The notes below the pieces were generated by a model. The model made no database searches, was not told where the DNA came from, and was given only the letters and a program-made list of their open reading frames with translations. Position numbers and translations under genes: made by a program. Shown piece by piece: positions 54,088 to 64,000 of a stretch of DNA of 64,000 nucleotides. Position 1 is the first letter of the stretch. The number at the start of each line of letters is the position of its first letter. Source of the stretch: Hyaloscypha bicolor E (taxonomy: Eukaryota; Ascomycota; Leotiomycetes; Helotiales; Hyaloscyphaceae); the NCBI RefSeq assembly GCF_002865645.1, contig NW_020194526.1:124001-188000 (forward strand), written 5' to 3'.

Positions 54088-56906
54088 TCATAGGCATTGT
54101 GAGTAAAACGAGTTTTGAACCTGGCATGTGTATCCAGATGCGCAATTCATGCAACCAGTATACGACGAACCACCGCATTGGCTATACTGGCCAACCGTGC
54201 AAGCGGCGGTCGAGGTCGAGCTTGTCGCAGTCGAAGAATGTGTCGTTGTGCTCAGAGTGGTCGCCGTCGTGGTGATGGTAGTCGATGATGAGCGTGTGGA
54301 TGAAGATATAGACGTAGTCTTCACGTTAGAGGTAGAAGTTGACGAAGTCGCAGTTGTGGAGCCACCTGTGATAGTGACTTTGGCGTAGAAAACACCACGC
54401 CCGTTGGTGCCGACGTAGACCTGACCAGCAACATTACCACTGCCAGCAAGCTTGCAGCCGTCGATAGCACCAAAGCTCTGGGTGCCTTGGAGATCGGTCC
54501 ACGTGTTGCCGTTGTTAGCACTGCCGTAGAGTTTGCTGCCAGCAGATCCTGTGCCGAAGGCATAGAGGTTCCATGTAGACCCGGAGCCTACGCCGAGGGC
54601 GATTTCGTAGACGTTCTTCAGAGCAGAAGTCAACAGCGCGAAGCTCGATCCGAAGTTGGTTGACAGATAGATGCCCGCGTCCGTGCTCACGTAAACTTGT
54701 CCGGCAATGGTCGGATGGACGACAACATAGTTGATTTGGCTGGCGCCACTAAGAGACCCGCCTGCGGCAAAGGTCTGTCCATTATTGGAGGAGACATAGA
54801 AAGTCGAAGCATAACCGGCGTAGAAATAACTATCGTTTTGTTTATCGCTGGCGATAAGAGCAGTGGCGGGCAGACCAGATATACTAGCGAAACTGTTTGT
54901 ATACTGAGAGCGTAGGACTCCTTGGCTGGCCGTAGACCAGAGAACTGTGTCACCGCTGGCAGAGTAAGCCACCGTGCCGCCGTATGCTGTAGTACTTGAT
55001 CCATAGTCGATGCTGTTGAACACCTAAGTCAGCAAGCTTCGAAATATGCCATGCCACAGGAGGAGATGAGAGGAACTTAAATGTTCGACATGGAATGCAG
55101 GATGCAGGATGCACGTACCTCCATGTGCTCCCACCATTGCTGGAGACTCCAATCTGTTGCGTGCCCGCAGCATTCCCTGACCTGACGACATCAGCCACCG
55201 CGAGGCCCGCATAGTCAACGCTGGTACTCGAGGTGAATTCCGGACTCATCCAATTGGTTGACGGCGCAGTTCCGAGGTTGCTCGAAGACAGGTAGGTGAA
55301 TCCGCTATCATCACCAACTGCGACCAGCAGTTCAGAGCCACCTGGCACGGATACCAGTCCTGTAACGGCCATTTCTTCGATTCCATTGGCTAGAGTGGCG
55401 ATGGAGACGTTGTGGACGGTATCCCAGTTGGTCAAGTCATGGCCTCCCATAATAGTCAAACCGGTCCCGTAGAGCCAGTGATTGCTGTCAAAAGGATCAA
55501 TCTCAAGCGACTCAACCATCCACCCCAGGGGTTCATTATTTGTGACATCCCAAAAGCTGGTTGCAATCCAAGGGGCATTCGAGGTCTACAAATCGTTAGC
55601 CAAAATGTGACTAAATAGAAGCATTTTGCCACCATTCTACACCTGGGCAATAGCTCAGGCGGTGTGGTAACTCTTGAACGTCCTAGGACTCACCGACAAA
55701 CCGTAGTAGTTATTCGTGCTGGGATAGCTGGCCCATTCCCAGAGAGGGCTCCAAGTGAGACCCGAATTATTCGAGCGGAAGATTTGGGCATTTGGCCACC
55801 ATGAGTTCAAGGTGGCCACCACGAGATGCCCCGGCTTCAACATGTCGACCCCGAGTCCGCCAAAGCCGAAGTAGAGGTTAGAGCCACTGACTGGAGTAAT
55901 ATTCGTCCACGCACTCGTGGTCAGATCATATCTCCACACAGCGCCATCGGTACCGTCATAAGGACCAATTCCGTTGCTATAGGTAAGGTAGAGTGCTTTT
56001 TCCGTGGGCTGCAATTTGCATTTATGAGGTAAGAACGCTCCTGGCTGGCCGGTAAGAGGGGACCAAGTAGACCCGGCGTCGGTAGACTCGTAGACAGAAG
56101 CAGTGACGTTGTCCGCAACACCAACGAAGATCCGAGACGTTGCCCCGTTGATGGTTGATGAGGTGCTGTCGAACGTGACGAATAGCAGACCCATGAGGTC
56201 ACTTTGGTATCCCGTGGTATCAGAAGGGTCCTCGCGATAAGTACCCGTGTTGGAGAAGCTGGTGACGTTCGAAAATGTCACTCCTCCGTCGGTTGACTTC
56301 CAAAGGCCATGGCCGCTGCGAGCCCCAAAGTAGATAATGTTTGAGTTCGCGGGGTCGACAGCAAGACGCTCGCCAGTTCCTCGACCGGGCATATTTCCGC
56401 CGACCTTGAAAGTCAGGTTGCTGAAGGTCCAAGTGCTCCCTTGGTTAGTACTCTTTGCGATGCAGCCATTATTTGGGTCCCTGCGTGAAGCCCGCTTGTC
56501 AATTTGTCCAAAAAGGTGCGGGACGTCAAACATACCAACTGTTAGTGTACAAGCCCAGGGCGGCGTATACCACGTTGGCATTCTGTGGATCCAGAGCCAA
56601 GGCATCTGTACCCCAATTATGCCTGGATGCTATTAGTGATGAAGCCCTCTAGTCAATCGAGGAATACTCGTACCAGCTAGCATCCTGGGCGATACCATCG
56701 GATATAGGAGTCCAGCTGTCGTCGGAGTTGAGCTTGTACATGCCACCAATATCCGCACGGGCATAGGCGACGCCCTTGGCTTTTGGATGGAAGACTATGC
56801 TAGGGATAAAGCCTCCGCCTCCGCCGGTATGGACACTCGTCCAAGAGGAGGCAGCTTCGATGGGTGCGGCCGTGAGGAGCAGCGGAAGTGCATGGAGGGC
56901 CCTCAT
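54088..56906 (-). CDS. cel74A-like: GH74 xyloglucanase with C-terminal CBM1
   Basis: Five exons: 56906-56674, 56622-56536, 56480-55694, 55585-55115 and 55023-54088, 837 residues, the size of fungal Cel74A. The signal peptide is [18 protein letters not shown]; the two seven-bladed propellers begin [20 protein letters not shown], with [12 protein letters not shown], the blade motif [13 protein letters not shown] after the first splice, [20 protein letters not shown], and [14 protein letters not shown] Ser/Thr linker leads to the CBM1 ([16 protein letters not shown], ending YSQCL). Family knowledge: endo-xyloglucanase or reducing-end-specific oligoxyloglucan hydrolase, secreted. The donor of exon 4 is a choice: GTGCAT at 55114 keeps the frame, while the better-looking GTACGT four bases upstream does not. 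The start Met at 56906 gives the signal peptide. Confidence 0.94.
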
Positions 56907-58263
56907 AGTTGCTGAGGCGAGGCGAGATTGTTGTTTGGTAGTCGGACTGGTCGTCTCTCCTTGCATTCTCCGAAGCCTTGGAGGCCACACGTCGCCTTCC
57001 ATATATGGCTTTCCATCAGAGACTCGAACTCACCGCGCCGCGCCGCCTGGAGTTGAGTGTGGCCATCATTAGCGAGCTGCTTGACATAACTGGAGCGCGA
57101 AACGACGAGGGGTCCCCCTCGGTAGCGAGCAGGAAATGAAAGGGGTGGCACGCAAGGATGTGGAGAATTTCCCACAAATCGGTCCATCACCGTAGAGTAC
57201 ATATTTTAGTCGTGGTCCATGGGGAATTAAGGGACTTTCGGATGGGTAATCCGTAGTCCCATCCCCGATACGTCCGTTCCTGGAACTGTGGAGGATGTGC
57301 TTTCTTTCTCCACCACACAATTGTGAAGATTGTGGAGATCTTGGGTGGCTGCACGGATCACGCCACAAAAGATACAACGTGTCCTTAATCTGCGGATTTT
57401 AAATGGGAGGATAGAAAACGGAAATTAGAAAGGGGTGCCGGCATATAGGGCCGGCGTTGTGGCCTTTGAAGACAAGGAAGATGTGTTGACATGCTCACAA
57501 GTGGTGCGGGTAGCTCCAAAGCGGGGTGCAAGCTAGGAACGGAGATGGCCACACGAATGTCGTCGGTCACGTCCGAGACATTTGACCGACTTGTCAAAAA
57601 TGACTCTTATGGATTTTATCCCAGTTATTTGAGTTTAATCGAAACATCTTCGCTGTTGACAAAAGCAAAGCGCCTCCAGTTCGCTTGGAGGCAAGACAGC
57701 GTAGCACCTGGCAGGTTTCTGCCTCTAGATTTTCGGTAATTTTCTCGAAGTTTTTATTTATTCTCGTTAGCACCCTCTCTTATTATCCACTTGAAGCGTT
57801 TCGACCGCAAAGGAGACCCAAATACTAGTATAAAGGCAAATCCAGCAATGTGGACCTTGAATAGTAGTTGTTACGTAAGCCACCAGGGGCGGAAGGTACT
57901 TTAGCTAGCTATCTCTCATAGAGAATACATCATCTTTCTGCCCTACTCTGGCCTTCGCCATCGTTGGGGCCCCCCGGGATGTCTATCCCGTAACAGTAGT
58001 GGTGATTGCCTTCAGGCTTTAGACATGGTGCGAAATGGAGATAGCTGTGAATCACACGTGAACTTGAGAGCTTCTGCTTTATGAAGATTACCTTTTACCT
58101 CGAGTCGAAAAACGTAGTTTATTTCAAATTTTGGCCAGGCATTCTCTTTAAAAAAAGAGCCAAGGCAACGCTTTGCGGGGAAGAATTTGCCTCAGAGATT
58201 AAAGGATGTATCTTGGGGGAATCTATCCGGGCCCCTTAGGAGTCGACTTGGGCGGCCTAAATA
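56907..58263. other. intergenic, upstream region of the GH74 gene
   Basis: No gene seen. Short frames at 57069-57739 lack features. Confidence 0.45.
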
Positions 58264-59498
58264 TACGTAGATCGGGGCATATATTAATGGGAATACAGTG
58301 CATTTCTACTGAAAGTGTACTACAGCACCTTTCTCAGGCTACCTAGCCCATTAGAAGGAACTATATAGTTGTAGGCTAATGCCCTAAATAGCATGCCTAG
58401 ACAAGGTTGCTATACGTTTTAGGGGCTTGTCCCCTGTATTTATAGGGGATCGCTCGCTAATAAGCCCTATTATGGTTTGCCCTATAGCGTCTGGTTAGCG
58501 GGGACGGACCTCTCTGCTTATACGGGGCGCTGGCTACGAACTGTCGATACTTTCAATAAGTATTCGACTGAGCTGAAGAGAGGATGCAGTTACCGAGGTG
58601 ACTAGTTGAGATGCTATAGCTTGCAAAGCTATATACGTTATCCTCTTTATATTAATATAACTATAAGGTTAAATAGTTATTATAATATAGCCTTTTACCT
58701 GTAGCTCGAACTTTTTTATGCTTTTATAGCTGGTTACTTCCCGAATAATGACTACAAGAGTATAAAGGATATAGTATTTGAGTATTCGGGGGAGAAGGGA
58801 AGGTAGATACTCAAGTTAGACGATCGGGCTCCCGTAATAGCCTCTTGCGACAGGTCCTTTGTCCTTAATTAATCAGGTCAAACGAGTAGAGGATACCTTA
58901 TAAATGTAACCCGTAAATACCGGCTATAAGTACTACTATATTATATCTTCTTGGAGAGGGTATAAGTTAGGAGGGAAATAGACGGGCAGGGATTTATTAG
59001 AATTAGTATCGAGTATAGGATTAACTCCCAACCGGCCATAGAGAGTCCTATAATAAGAGCTAGTAATAGTACCATATAACTTGAAATGCTTTTAAAGGTC
59101 TATAGGGATACTATAATATCGCGGGATTAGGGACCCGGGATTACTTGTAATAGGGAGTCTTTTTCCCCTTGTGGTTTTGATACCTATTGCAAGTAGTACT
59201 CTATTTATAATTCCTATATGCTTAGCACGTCCCTATACCCTTCTAGAGGTCGGCTCACGCCCACGGACGCAAATAACTATCAAATCAAAACAAATCAAAT
59301 CAAAGCCCTACAGCGTCTGAGCATAGTTACTCGGCTAGTAGCACAAGCACCCCTAGCGATTGAACACAACCTTGCGAATATCTCATGGTAGGTTTATAGA
59401 GCCTTATAGCTGACCTGCCCCTAGAAACACACGTTATAATGCAGGCCGAGGCCAAATGCCCTGTATTCCCGTCACTTTATACAGCGATCCTCGTAGTC
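58264..59498. mobile_element. ~1.2-kb element related to the 50.8-kb element (copy 2)
   Basis: The left end (ACGTAGATCGGGGCATATAT, then GGGAATACAGTGCATTT) is matched inverted at about 59456-59498 (reverse: ACGAGGATCGCTGTATAAAG, then GACGGGAATACAGGGCATTT). Interior blocks CCCCTGTATTTATAGGGG and CCTATAGCGTC match copy 1 at 50.8-51.2 kb in the same orientation. No transposase frame is left. A stretch of (AAATC)n-like repeats occurs at about 59280-59302. Confidence 0.6.
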
Positions 59499-59827
59499 GT
59501 GTAAAGTTGACAACTTTCGCGCGTCAGAACCTGATAATAGACAGATTATGATTAGTCACTAGAAGGGAGGGCAGCACCGCAGGAACGTGACTGGGCAGCC
59601 TAAACAGAGATCGAATCCCTTATAGCTCCAGATTTTCGAAGAACCGCCTATATTCTACTTGGAACTTATAGATCTGTCTCAAATGCACCATGGAAGACAG
59701 TAGATAGCAAGTCTCCATCAACATTCCGACTTGTGGCTTGCCAAGTGAAAACTCATCTCGCCTACTTCCACATTATCTCGAAAATAAAAAACAATTTCGG
59801 TTTGACTTGCACTTCCAATTCCCCAAC

Positions 59828-60230
59828 CTAGCTATGACAAGTAGTGTATTTTAAGCCTCGGATGTCGCGACAGATAGAACGGAAGGTCAACTGGGAAGTC
59901 TTCCCGCAAAGGCCGATCTTTAGATCTAGGGATGTGCGATCGGGGATAGAGATGTGTCCGTGTGTTGCGACGTTCTCGTCACTCTCCGGCGACCAGTATC
60001 GCCACAAATCACAGTCTCCGTAATTGTTCAGACAATGTATTGTGGTCAAGATGTCGGTGTCCGTATCACCGTGGCCAGATTTTGAGAGACCGGGTGAAGC
60101 TTGGATCATGTGGACTTACTGGCCGAGAATTTGGCATTCGTTGATGGGAGTGTCTCGAAGCTCGACGTAGTTCTTGTCCCGAAGCCACGCAACTGCGTGT
60201 CGTCGAACTAGGAAAGTTTAGTTTACACTT
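59828..60230 (-). CDS. possible small Cys-containing protein, uncertain
   Basis: A minus-strand frame (59828-60109) has several Cys residues (IHCLNNYGDCDLWRYWSP, SICRDIRGLKYTTCHS). Upstream in another frame is AWLRDKNYVELRDTPINE followed by CQILGQ and a canonical donor GTAAGTCC at about 60113. An intron joining the two is plausible but I could not fix its acceptor or find the start. It may be a small secreted protein or a relic. Confidence 0.25.
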
Positions 60231-60239
60231 CCCGGTATT

Positions 60240-61205
60240 GCTTCAATGACGTGAACGAAGTGTTTGTGGATTCCTTCAGGAGCCCTGGATATCTTAGTAT
60301 GACAGATGAGCTTTCGGCTTCGTATAAATTCCATACATTACCGTTTCTCCGCTATAGAATCCAGAGGAGATCACCCATGGACTCGATTCGAAAACGTAAA
60401 CTTCAAGTGTTCTTGCATCTCTTTCTCAAGGTGTGGTGTTAGCCAAGGCCTTGGAGTCTGGGTCTCAATAATTCCCAAGTCGAAACGTAGCGCTTGCAGT
60501 GAAAAGCTCCACATGTGTTTTTGGCCACAGCGGCTATTGAATTTCGAAATCCCTTGTGGTACAAGTTGTTTATGAACCCTAGCCCTATTCGCTCAGAGGT
60601 TATCCAAGGAGCATCCTTCTTAGCCATGATCTGTTTGACATCAGAAAGATGAAGGTGATGGCTGATGTTACGAAGCGACTTCTGTTTTGTGTGAGGCGAA
60701 TTCCATAAATTGATTAACTGACAAAGTAACAATGCCGAGCTTTTTGGAGAGGGAAAACGCAATGTTGTGAAATCCTCCGTAAGTGAAGTCTCTTGAGTCC
60801 CATTTCAAAGTTATTCCAAGCTCATCAGCCACTGCCAAGACTTGTGAAGAGACAGTAAAGGGGTGGTGTAGATTTATAAATCGAGGGTTTCATCGTAGAA
60901 TGGCATTTGCATGATGTAACACTGCCACATGACGAGACTTGATGATTCTTGTGGGGAAACCAGGGGCCGCATAGGCAGGTGCAAATACAGAGAGTAAAAG
61001 CCAGATTTTCTCTCTTTAAGAGGGTCTATTAGCCTTGGGGGGTCCCCCTTAGCTTTCTGGATAAGTTTTTTTTGTTTTTTTTTTACAAATTATGTAATAG
61101 TGACATTTTTCTGTCACGTGTATTTTTTGCTATACTAGCCCACCGCGCGTAACTAAAACCCAGCTTCCAACAAGTCCCATCAAGTCTAAATCAGGCTTTT
61201 AATAA
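60240..61205. other. intergenic, no gene seen
   Basis: Overlapping short frames only (60306-60575 plus, 60439-60762 minus). A poly-T stretch lies near 61065-61082. Confidence 0.4.
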
Positions 61206-61892
61206 ATGTCAAATGAGGCCGCGAAACTTTTAAAAGGCATAGGAGATCCCGAGTCTAAAGGATGGATTTTAAGTAGTATTGATGTTCGAGGACAGGAAGT
61301 AGCATTGAGGAAGCTCTTGACATCCAAAAGTGAACCTGCAGTGCATCCTCTTGTGAAGCATGCTCACCGGTCTGCTTTTCAGCGAAGGAATCGAGCAATA
61401 GTAAATGTTCCTGAAGATCAGGTAAAGCCAAACAAAGTCTGATTTGCTTGTTCTTAAATTTTCTGCCAGTCCGGACTTCGATCTTTCAACATCAACTCAG
61501 TCTGTGGTGCTTTTGCGAGCGCTGTCAACACACAACTTGTCCGGCCAGAATACTATCAATATATCAAGGTCACGGAAGTAAATTCTAAGCAAAGCAACTG
61601 TCAATTAAGGTAAATCTCTTTTGATTGCTTTTGCTGAACAACACTCGCACAAAATAGGTCGACCTGTATGCCTCCGCACAGTGTCAACCGGAGGCTGTTT
61701 CTCATCCACCGTCCGCTTCTTAATCTTGTCTTGGGTGTCGATTACAATAAAGATTCAAAATGGCTACTGCTCCTCCAACAAATGGTAAAAATGCCCCCGA
61801 CGAAAACTAAGAACAGTTTAGCTGCCAGATCAAGGCCATCGGGGTCAAGGAAGACCATCAATACACGGAACGTCAAGCAGTCCGAACCATAG
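61206..61892 (+). CDS. hypothetical protein, three exons, possibly running into the Nudix locus
   Basis: Exons 61206-61421, 61470-61609 and 61658-61892 can be joined in phase (introns 48 nt each, GT-AG). The protein begins MSNEAAKLLKGIGDPESKGW; exon 2 gives GLRSFNINSVCGAFASAVNT and VRPEYYQYIKVTEVNSKQSN; exon 3 continues STCMPPHSVNRRLFLIHRPL and ends KQSEP. The third exon overlaps the start of the Nudix gene in another frame, so either exon 3 is wrong or the gene ends differently. No known domain is recognised. The first two exons look genuinely coding. Confidence 0.4.
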
Positions 61893-62335
61893 TCATGAGC
61901 ATAACTGGAGACATTGCCATCATCCACGTCAAGAAAGAAATTTACTACAAGCTCCCAGGAGGCGGTATCGAAGCAGGCGAGAATCACCAAGTAGCAGGCA
62001 GGAGAGAGACAATGGAGGAGATCGGCTGCCGAGTCAAGATGTCCAAGCGTTGCCTGGCAATTGTTGAGGAGTGGAGAAATGACTTGCATCAGATCTCGTA
62101 CTGCTATGTTACGCATGTTCTAGAGGACACCGGTGCAACTTCGTTGACTCAGGAGGAGATTGATGAAGGTTTGGAGCACAGATGGGTTCATGTTAATGCG
62201 GCAATCAAGCTTATGAAGGAGGCAAAGCCAGCTTCAATCTTGGGGTCGCCGATCAAAGAGCGTGATCTGTACTTCGGCGAGAAGTTTGCGGCTGCTTTGG
62301 AACCTCCTGCTGATCCGCATCACCTTTGGAGATGA
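61811..62335 (+). CDS. Nudix hydrolase (5' exon uncertain)
   Basis: The frame is open from 61811 and ends at 62335. The N-terminal part (QFSCQIKAIGVKEDHQYTER, then QAVRTIVMS) and GDIAIIHVKKEIYYKLPGGG match fungal Nudix proteins. The Nudix box is complete: GGGIEAGENHQVAGRRETME followed by EIGC, which fits Gx5Ex7REUxEExGU with the metal-binding RETMEE. Such enzymes hydrolyse nucleoside diphosphates linked to another group; the substrate cannot be told here. The first coding exon is unclear: an ATG at 61760 (MATAPPTN) followed by GTAAAA is attractive, but no acceptor gives the right phase with a normal intron length. The first in-frame Met is at 61895, which would lose conserved residues. Confidence 0.78.
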   Translation, partial: EQFSCQIKAIGVKEDHQYTERQAVRTIVMSITGDIAIIHVKKEIYYKLPGGGIEAGENHQVAGRRETMEEIGCRVKMSKRCLAIVEEWRNDLHQISYCYVTHVLEDTGATSLTQEEIDEGLEHRWVHVNAAIKLMKEAKPASILGSPIKERDLYFGEKFAAALEPPADPHHLWR

Positions 62336-62784
62336 ACGGTGGGGAACCCAAAAGGATGGGAAAAGTCAAGTGGGTGTCATTTCGAGTTCCGAAATCAGCG
62401 AATAGAACTTCCTAGTAAACCTCAAATTAATCATAATCGCTGCGAATTATTGCTCTCCACGAGTTGATTGAGTGGTGCCAGTGAATGCTGGCTATACGGT
62501 AAGTCATTTGATGTCAGTTGCCAAATCACATAACTTTCTGCCTCTTAAACGAGGTGCCAGACCTTACATATAGACCTTTAAACCCTCCCTTAGAACCGCA
62601 ATCGAGTCCTTTCCCATCCAACATTTTATTCGGTCAAGTGAGGAGCAGTGTTGCAGTACTGTCAAGAATAGTCTAGAGAAGCGATGATTAGAGCTCTAGA
62701 GACATGCGTTATGGAAATATCAAATTATATGAGCTATTGTTCCACACTTCACTGGGTCCCAAGAGAGCTGCCCTGAGAAACTTC

Positions 62785-62792
62785 TATAAATA
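62785..62792 (+). promoter_or_regulatory. TATA box (TATAAATA)
   Basis: TATAAATA followed by a CT-rich, then CA-rich leader without ATG up to 62966; typical of a highly expressed fungal gene and the main support for the small gene downstream. Confidence 0.5.
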
Positions 62793-62965
62793 GGACCCCT
62801 CTTCCGACCCCAACATTTCCTTTTCGACTTCATCCCAACACCCCACACCTCGCATCTCCTAATCAAATACCAAGACGGGAAACTACAAAGTCTATCCTAT
62901 ACTAAAACAAAGCAAACCTTGAAATCTCTAACGTCTAATCCTTATATAACTCCAAATAAAGACTG

Positions 62966-63330
62966 ATGTGTACAGTCGGTGCTTATGAGTTCTGCTGCGG
63001 TGGAGGAAGAGTCCCGGTAGATTTAACCCAGCTTTTACCCAGCCTGAAAAAAAAAAACGCCTAGACTAACATTTTCTCACTGGTGTGATGCCTCACACTC
63101 CTCGTGCTTTACTGACTGCGGAAGTTGTGGGCACGCAAGACGTTACGGGTGCCCATAATACATCTGAGCCTGAGAGAAGCCAAACTTGTCACTTGGAGAA
63201 TTGGGACAGCGATAAAGCATGGCGTGAGATAACGGAACATGGGGGGCCTTTGGCGAAGTTGGTCATGGCGATTGGTCGGGGAATTGTCGATGTTCACATC
63301 TCAAAGCTGGCCTCTTGGACTGCTGCATAG
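62966..63330 (+). CDS. possible small gene, structure unresolved
   Basis: The first ATG after a good TATA box (62966) starts MCTVGAYEFCCGGGRVPVDL and runs to a stop after 32 codons. A GTAGAT donor lies inside it. A second frame (63085-63330, 81 codons, MMPHTPRALLTAEVVGTQDV) could be a later exon, preceded by a CTAAC branch-like motif at 63067-63071, but no acceptor makes a clean join. The start resembles small fungal Cys proteins of the type MCxxxxYxxxCG. Low confidence. Confidence 0.3.
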
Positions 63331-63782
63331 CTAGGGCAATAGCGTCGATCCCTTCGCAGCATCTCATGTCCTAATTCTGAATGCTTTCCTACAAATTTTA
63401 TTAGCATTATGCAGTGATAGCTCCCAACTCGGATGGCCCATTCTCCGCTGTGTATGCTTACAAATTTGTCTCTTTATCCAGGCCATTGATCGTGACTTAC
63501 GGAGATAGGTGGCCCAAAAGTTTATGAAAGCGGAGTCATATCAAGAAAGCCTTGGAGGAAGCCTCGTCTGCTTTACACCTAGCTATTTCATGTTCATGTG
63601 CTTTATTTGTGATTGGTTAAGTGTCTCGGAAGCCACTACACATCTCGGGCGTGCGTCGCCCAGCCTCAGTGAAAGTCGGGTGCCTTTATCTTCAGAACAT
63701 CTTGTGCTTCTTTACCGCGCAACTTCATCCCAATCTACCATCATATCTCAAGCAAGTGCCCAGACCTCCGCCAACATACTGA
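63331..63782. other. intergenic, 5' flank of the STAND gene
   Basis: No gene seen; a plus-strand frame starting at 63509 overlaps the next gene in another frame and has no features. Confidence 0.35.
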
Positions 63783-64000
63783 ATGGCAGAGGTACTAGCC
63801 GTCGTTGCAAGTGGCATCAGCATTGCTCAGATCGCTGGGGAGCTGTTGAGCTGTATTTTGAAACTGCGTACGCTGTGCAGAGCCTTGCGGGATAAGCCGG
63901 GGGAGTTGGAGGGAACCCTTGACGAACTTGAGGTACTTGGGAAGATATTCTGTCAATTAGGAGCCTTCGAAACAGATAATTCTCAACCCGGACATTCGGC
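63783..64000 (+). CDS. N-terminus of a fungal STAND/NLR-like protein (runs off the window)
   Basis: From the ATG at 63783 the frame is open to the window end. It encodes MAEVLAVVASGISIAQIAGE, then LLSCILKLRTLCRALRDKPG and a Glu-rich helix. This is the typical start of the 'fungal N-terminal domain of STAND proteins' (PF17111-type, Helo-like), which precedes NACHT or NB-ARC modules with ankyrin, WD40 or TPR repeats. Such proteins act in fungal innate immunity and incompatibility. The downstream domains lie outside the window. Confidence 0.8.
   Translation, partial: MAEVLAVVASGISIAQIAGELLSCILKLRTLCRALRDKPGELEGTLDELEVLGKIFCQLGAFETDNSQPGHS

Noticed and set aside
1..64000. tRNA, rRNA or CRISPR features
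   Set aside because: I found no cloverleaf-compatible tRNA sequence, no rRNA-like stretch and no regularly spaced repeat-spacer array by eye; a tRNAscan or Infernal run would be decisive.

Overview
The window reads as nuclear DNA of a filamentous ascomycete (Pezizomycotina). Most genes carry short spliceosomal introns (41-156 nt) with GT-AG ends and CTAAC/CTGAC-like branch sites. The protein families are typical of these fungi: HET, Zn2Cys6 with a fungal transcription-factor domain, 2EXR, fungal STAND/NLR-like proteins, eqolisin protease, and fungal cellulases with CBM1. Gene-bearing DNA of ordinary GC is interrupted by very AT-rich blocks (about 1.6-2.75 kb and 40.0-41.7 kb) and by short inverted-repeat elements, as expected in a genome shaped by transposons and possibly repeat-induced point mutation. 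I cannot name the species. A plant-cell-wall-degrading lifestyle is likely from the enzyme set.

Layout. 0-0.9 kb: 3' end of a STAND-like protein. 1.57-2.82 kb: AT-rich element with 41-bp terminal inverted repeats and a TA target. 3.1-5.0 kb: secreted TolB/PD40-type propeller protein. 6.3-8.8 kb: CorA-like membrane protein. 9.5-11.6 kb: Zn2Cys6 regulator whose zinc cluster is split over micro-exons. 13.5-15.3 kb: Cys-rich single-pass membrane protein. 15.9-18.0 kb: orphan membrane protein. 18.4-19.7 kb: 2EXR protein. 20.6-22.8 kb: HET protein. 23.4-23.8 kb: a 2EXR relic joined to a miniature inverted-repeat element. 24.4-25.4 kb: GH62 arabinofuranosidase ending next to a 44-base poly-C run. 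26.9-33.7 kb: a one-strand array of small signal-peptide plus single-membrane-segment proteins, several with stop codons, together with a broken RlpA/DPBB gene. 33.9-34.8 kb: eqolisin (G1) protease. 35.8-38.5 kb: large multispan membrane protein. 38.5-41.8 kb: inverted-repeat elements and AT-rich DNA. 42.2-43.2 and 45.3-46.2 kb: two more Cys-rich single-pass proteins around a decayed cytochrome P450. 47.3-56.9 kb: three CBM1-bearing enzymes on one strand (GH6 cellobiohydrolase, GH5 beta-mannanase, GH74 xyloglucanase). 58.3-59.5 kb: a second copy of an element also found at 50.8 kb. 59.8-64 kb: uncertain small genes, a Nudix hydrolase and the 5' end of a fungal STAND protein.

How they fit together. 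The GH62, GH6, GH5 and GH74 enzymes attack arabinoxylan, cellulose, mannan and xyloglucan, so they are complementary secreted tools for plant biomass; the eqolisin protease would work in the same acidic extracellular setting. HET, STAND and 2EXR genes are the usual self/non-self and fast-evolving accessory repertoire. The Cys-rich single-pass proteins look like wall or surface sensors. The least explained part is the tandem array of small membrane proteins, which I regard as the best candidate for something undescribed. Exon joins were worked out by eye from splice signals and reading frame; none has transcript support.
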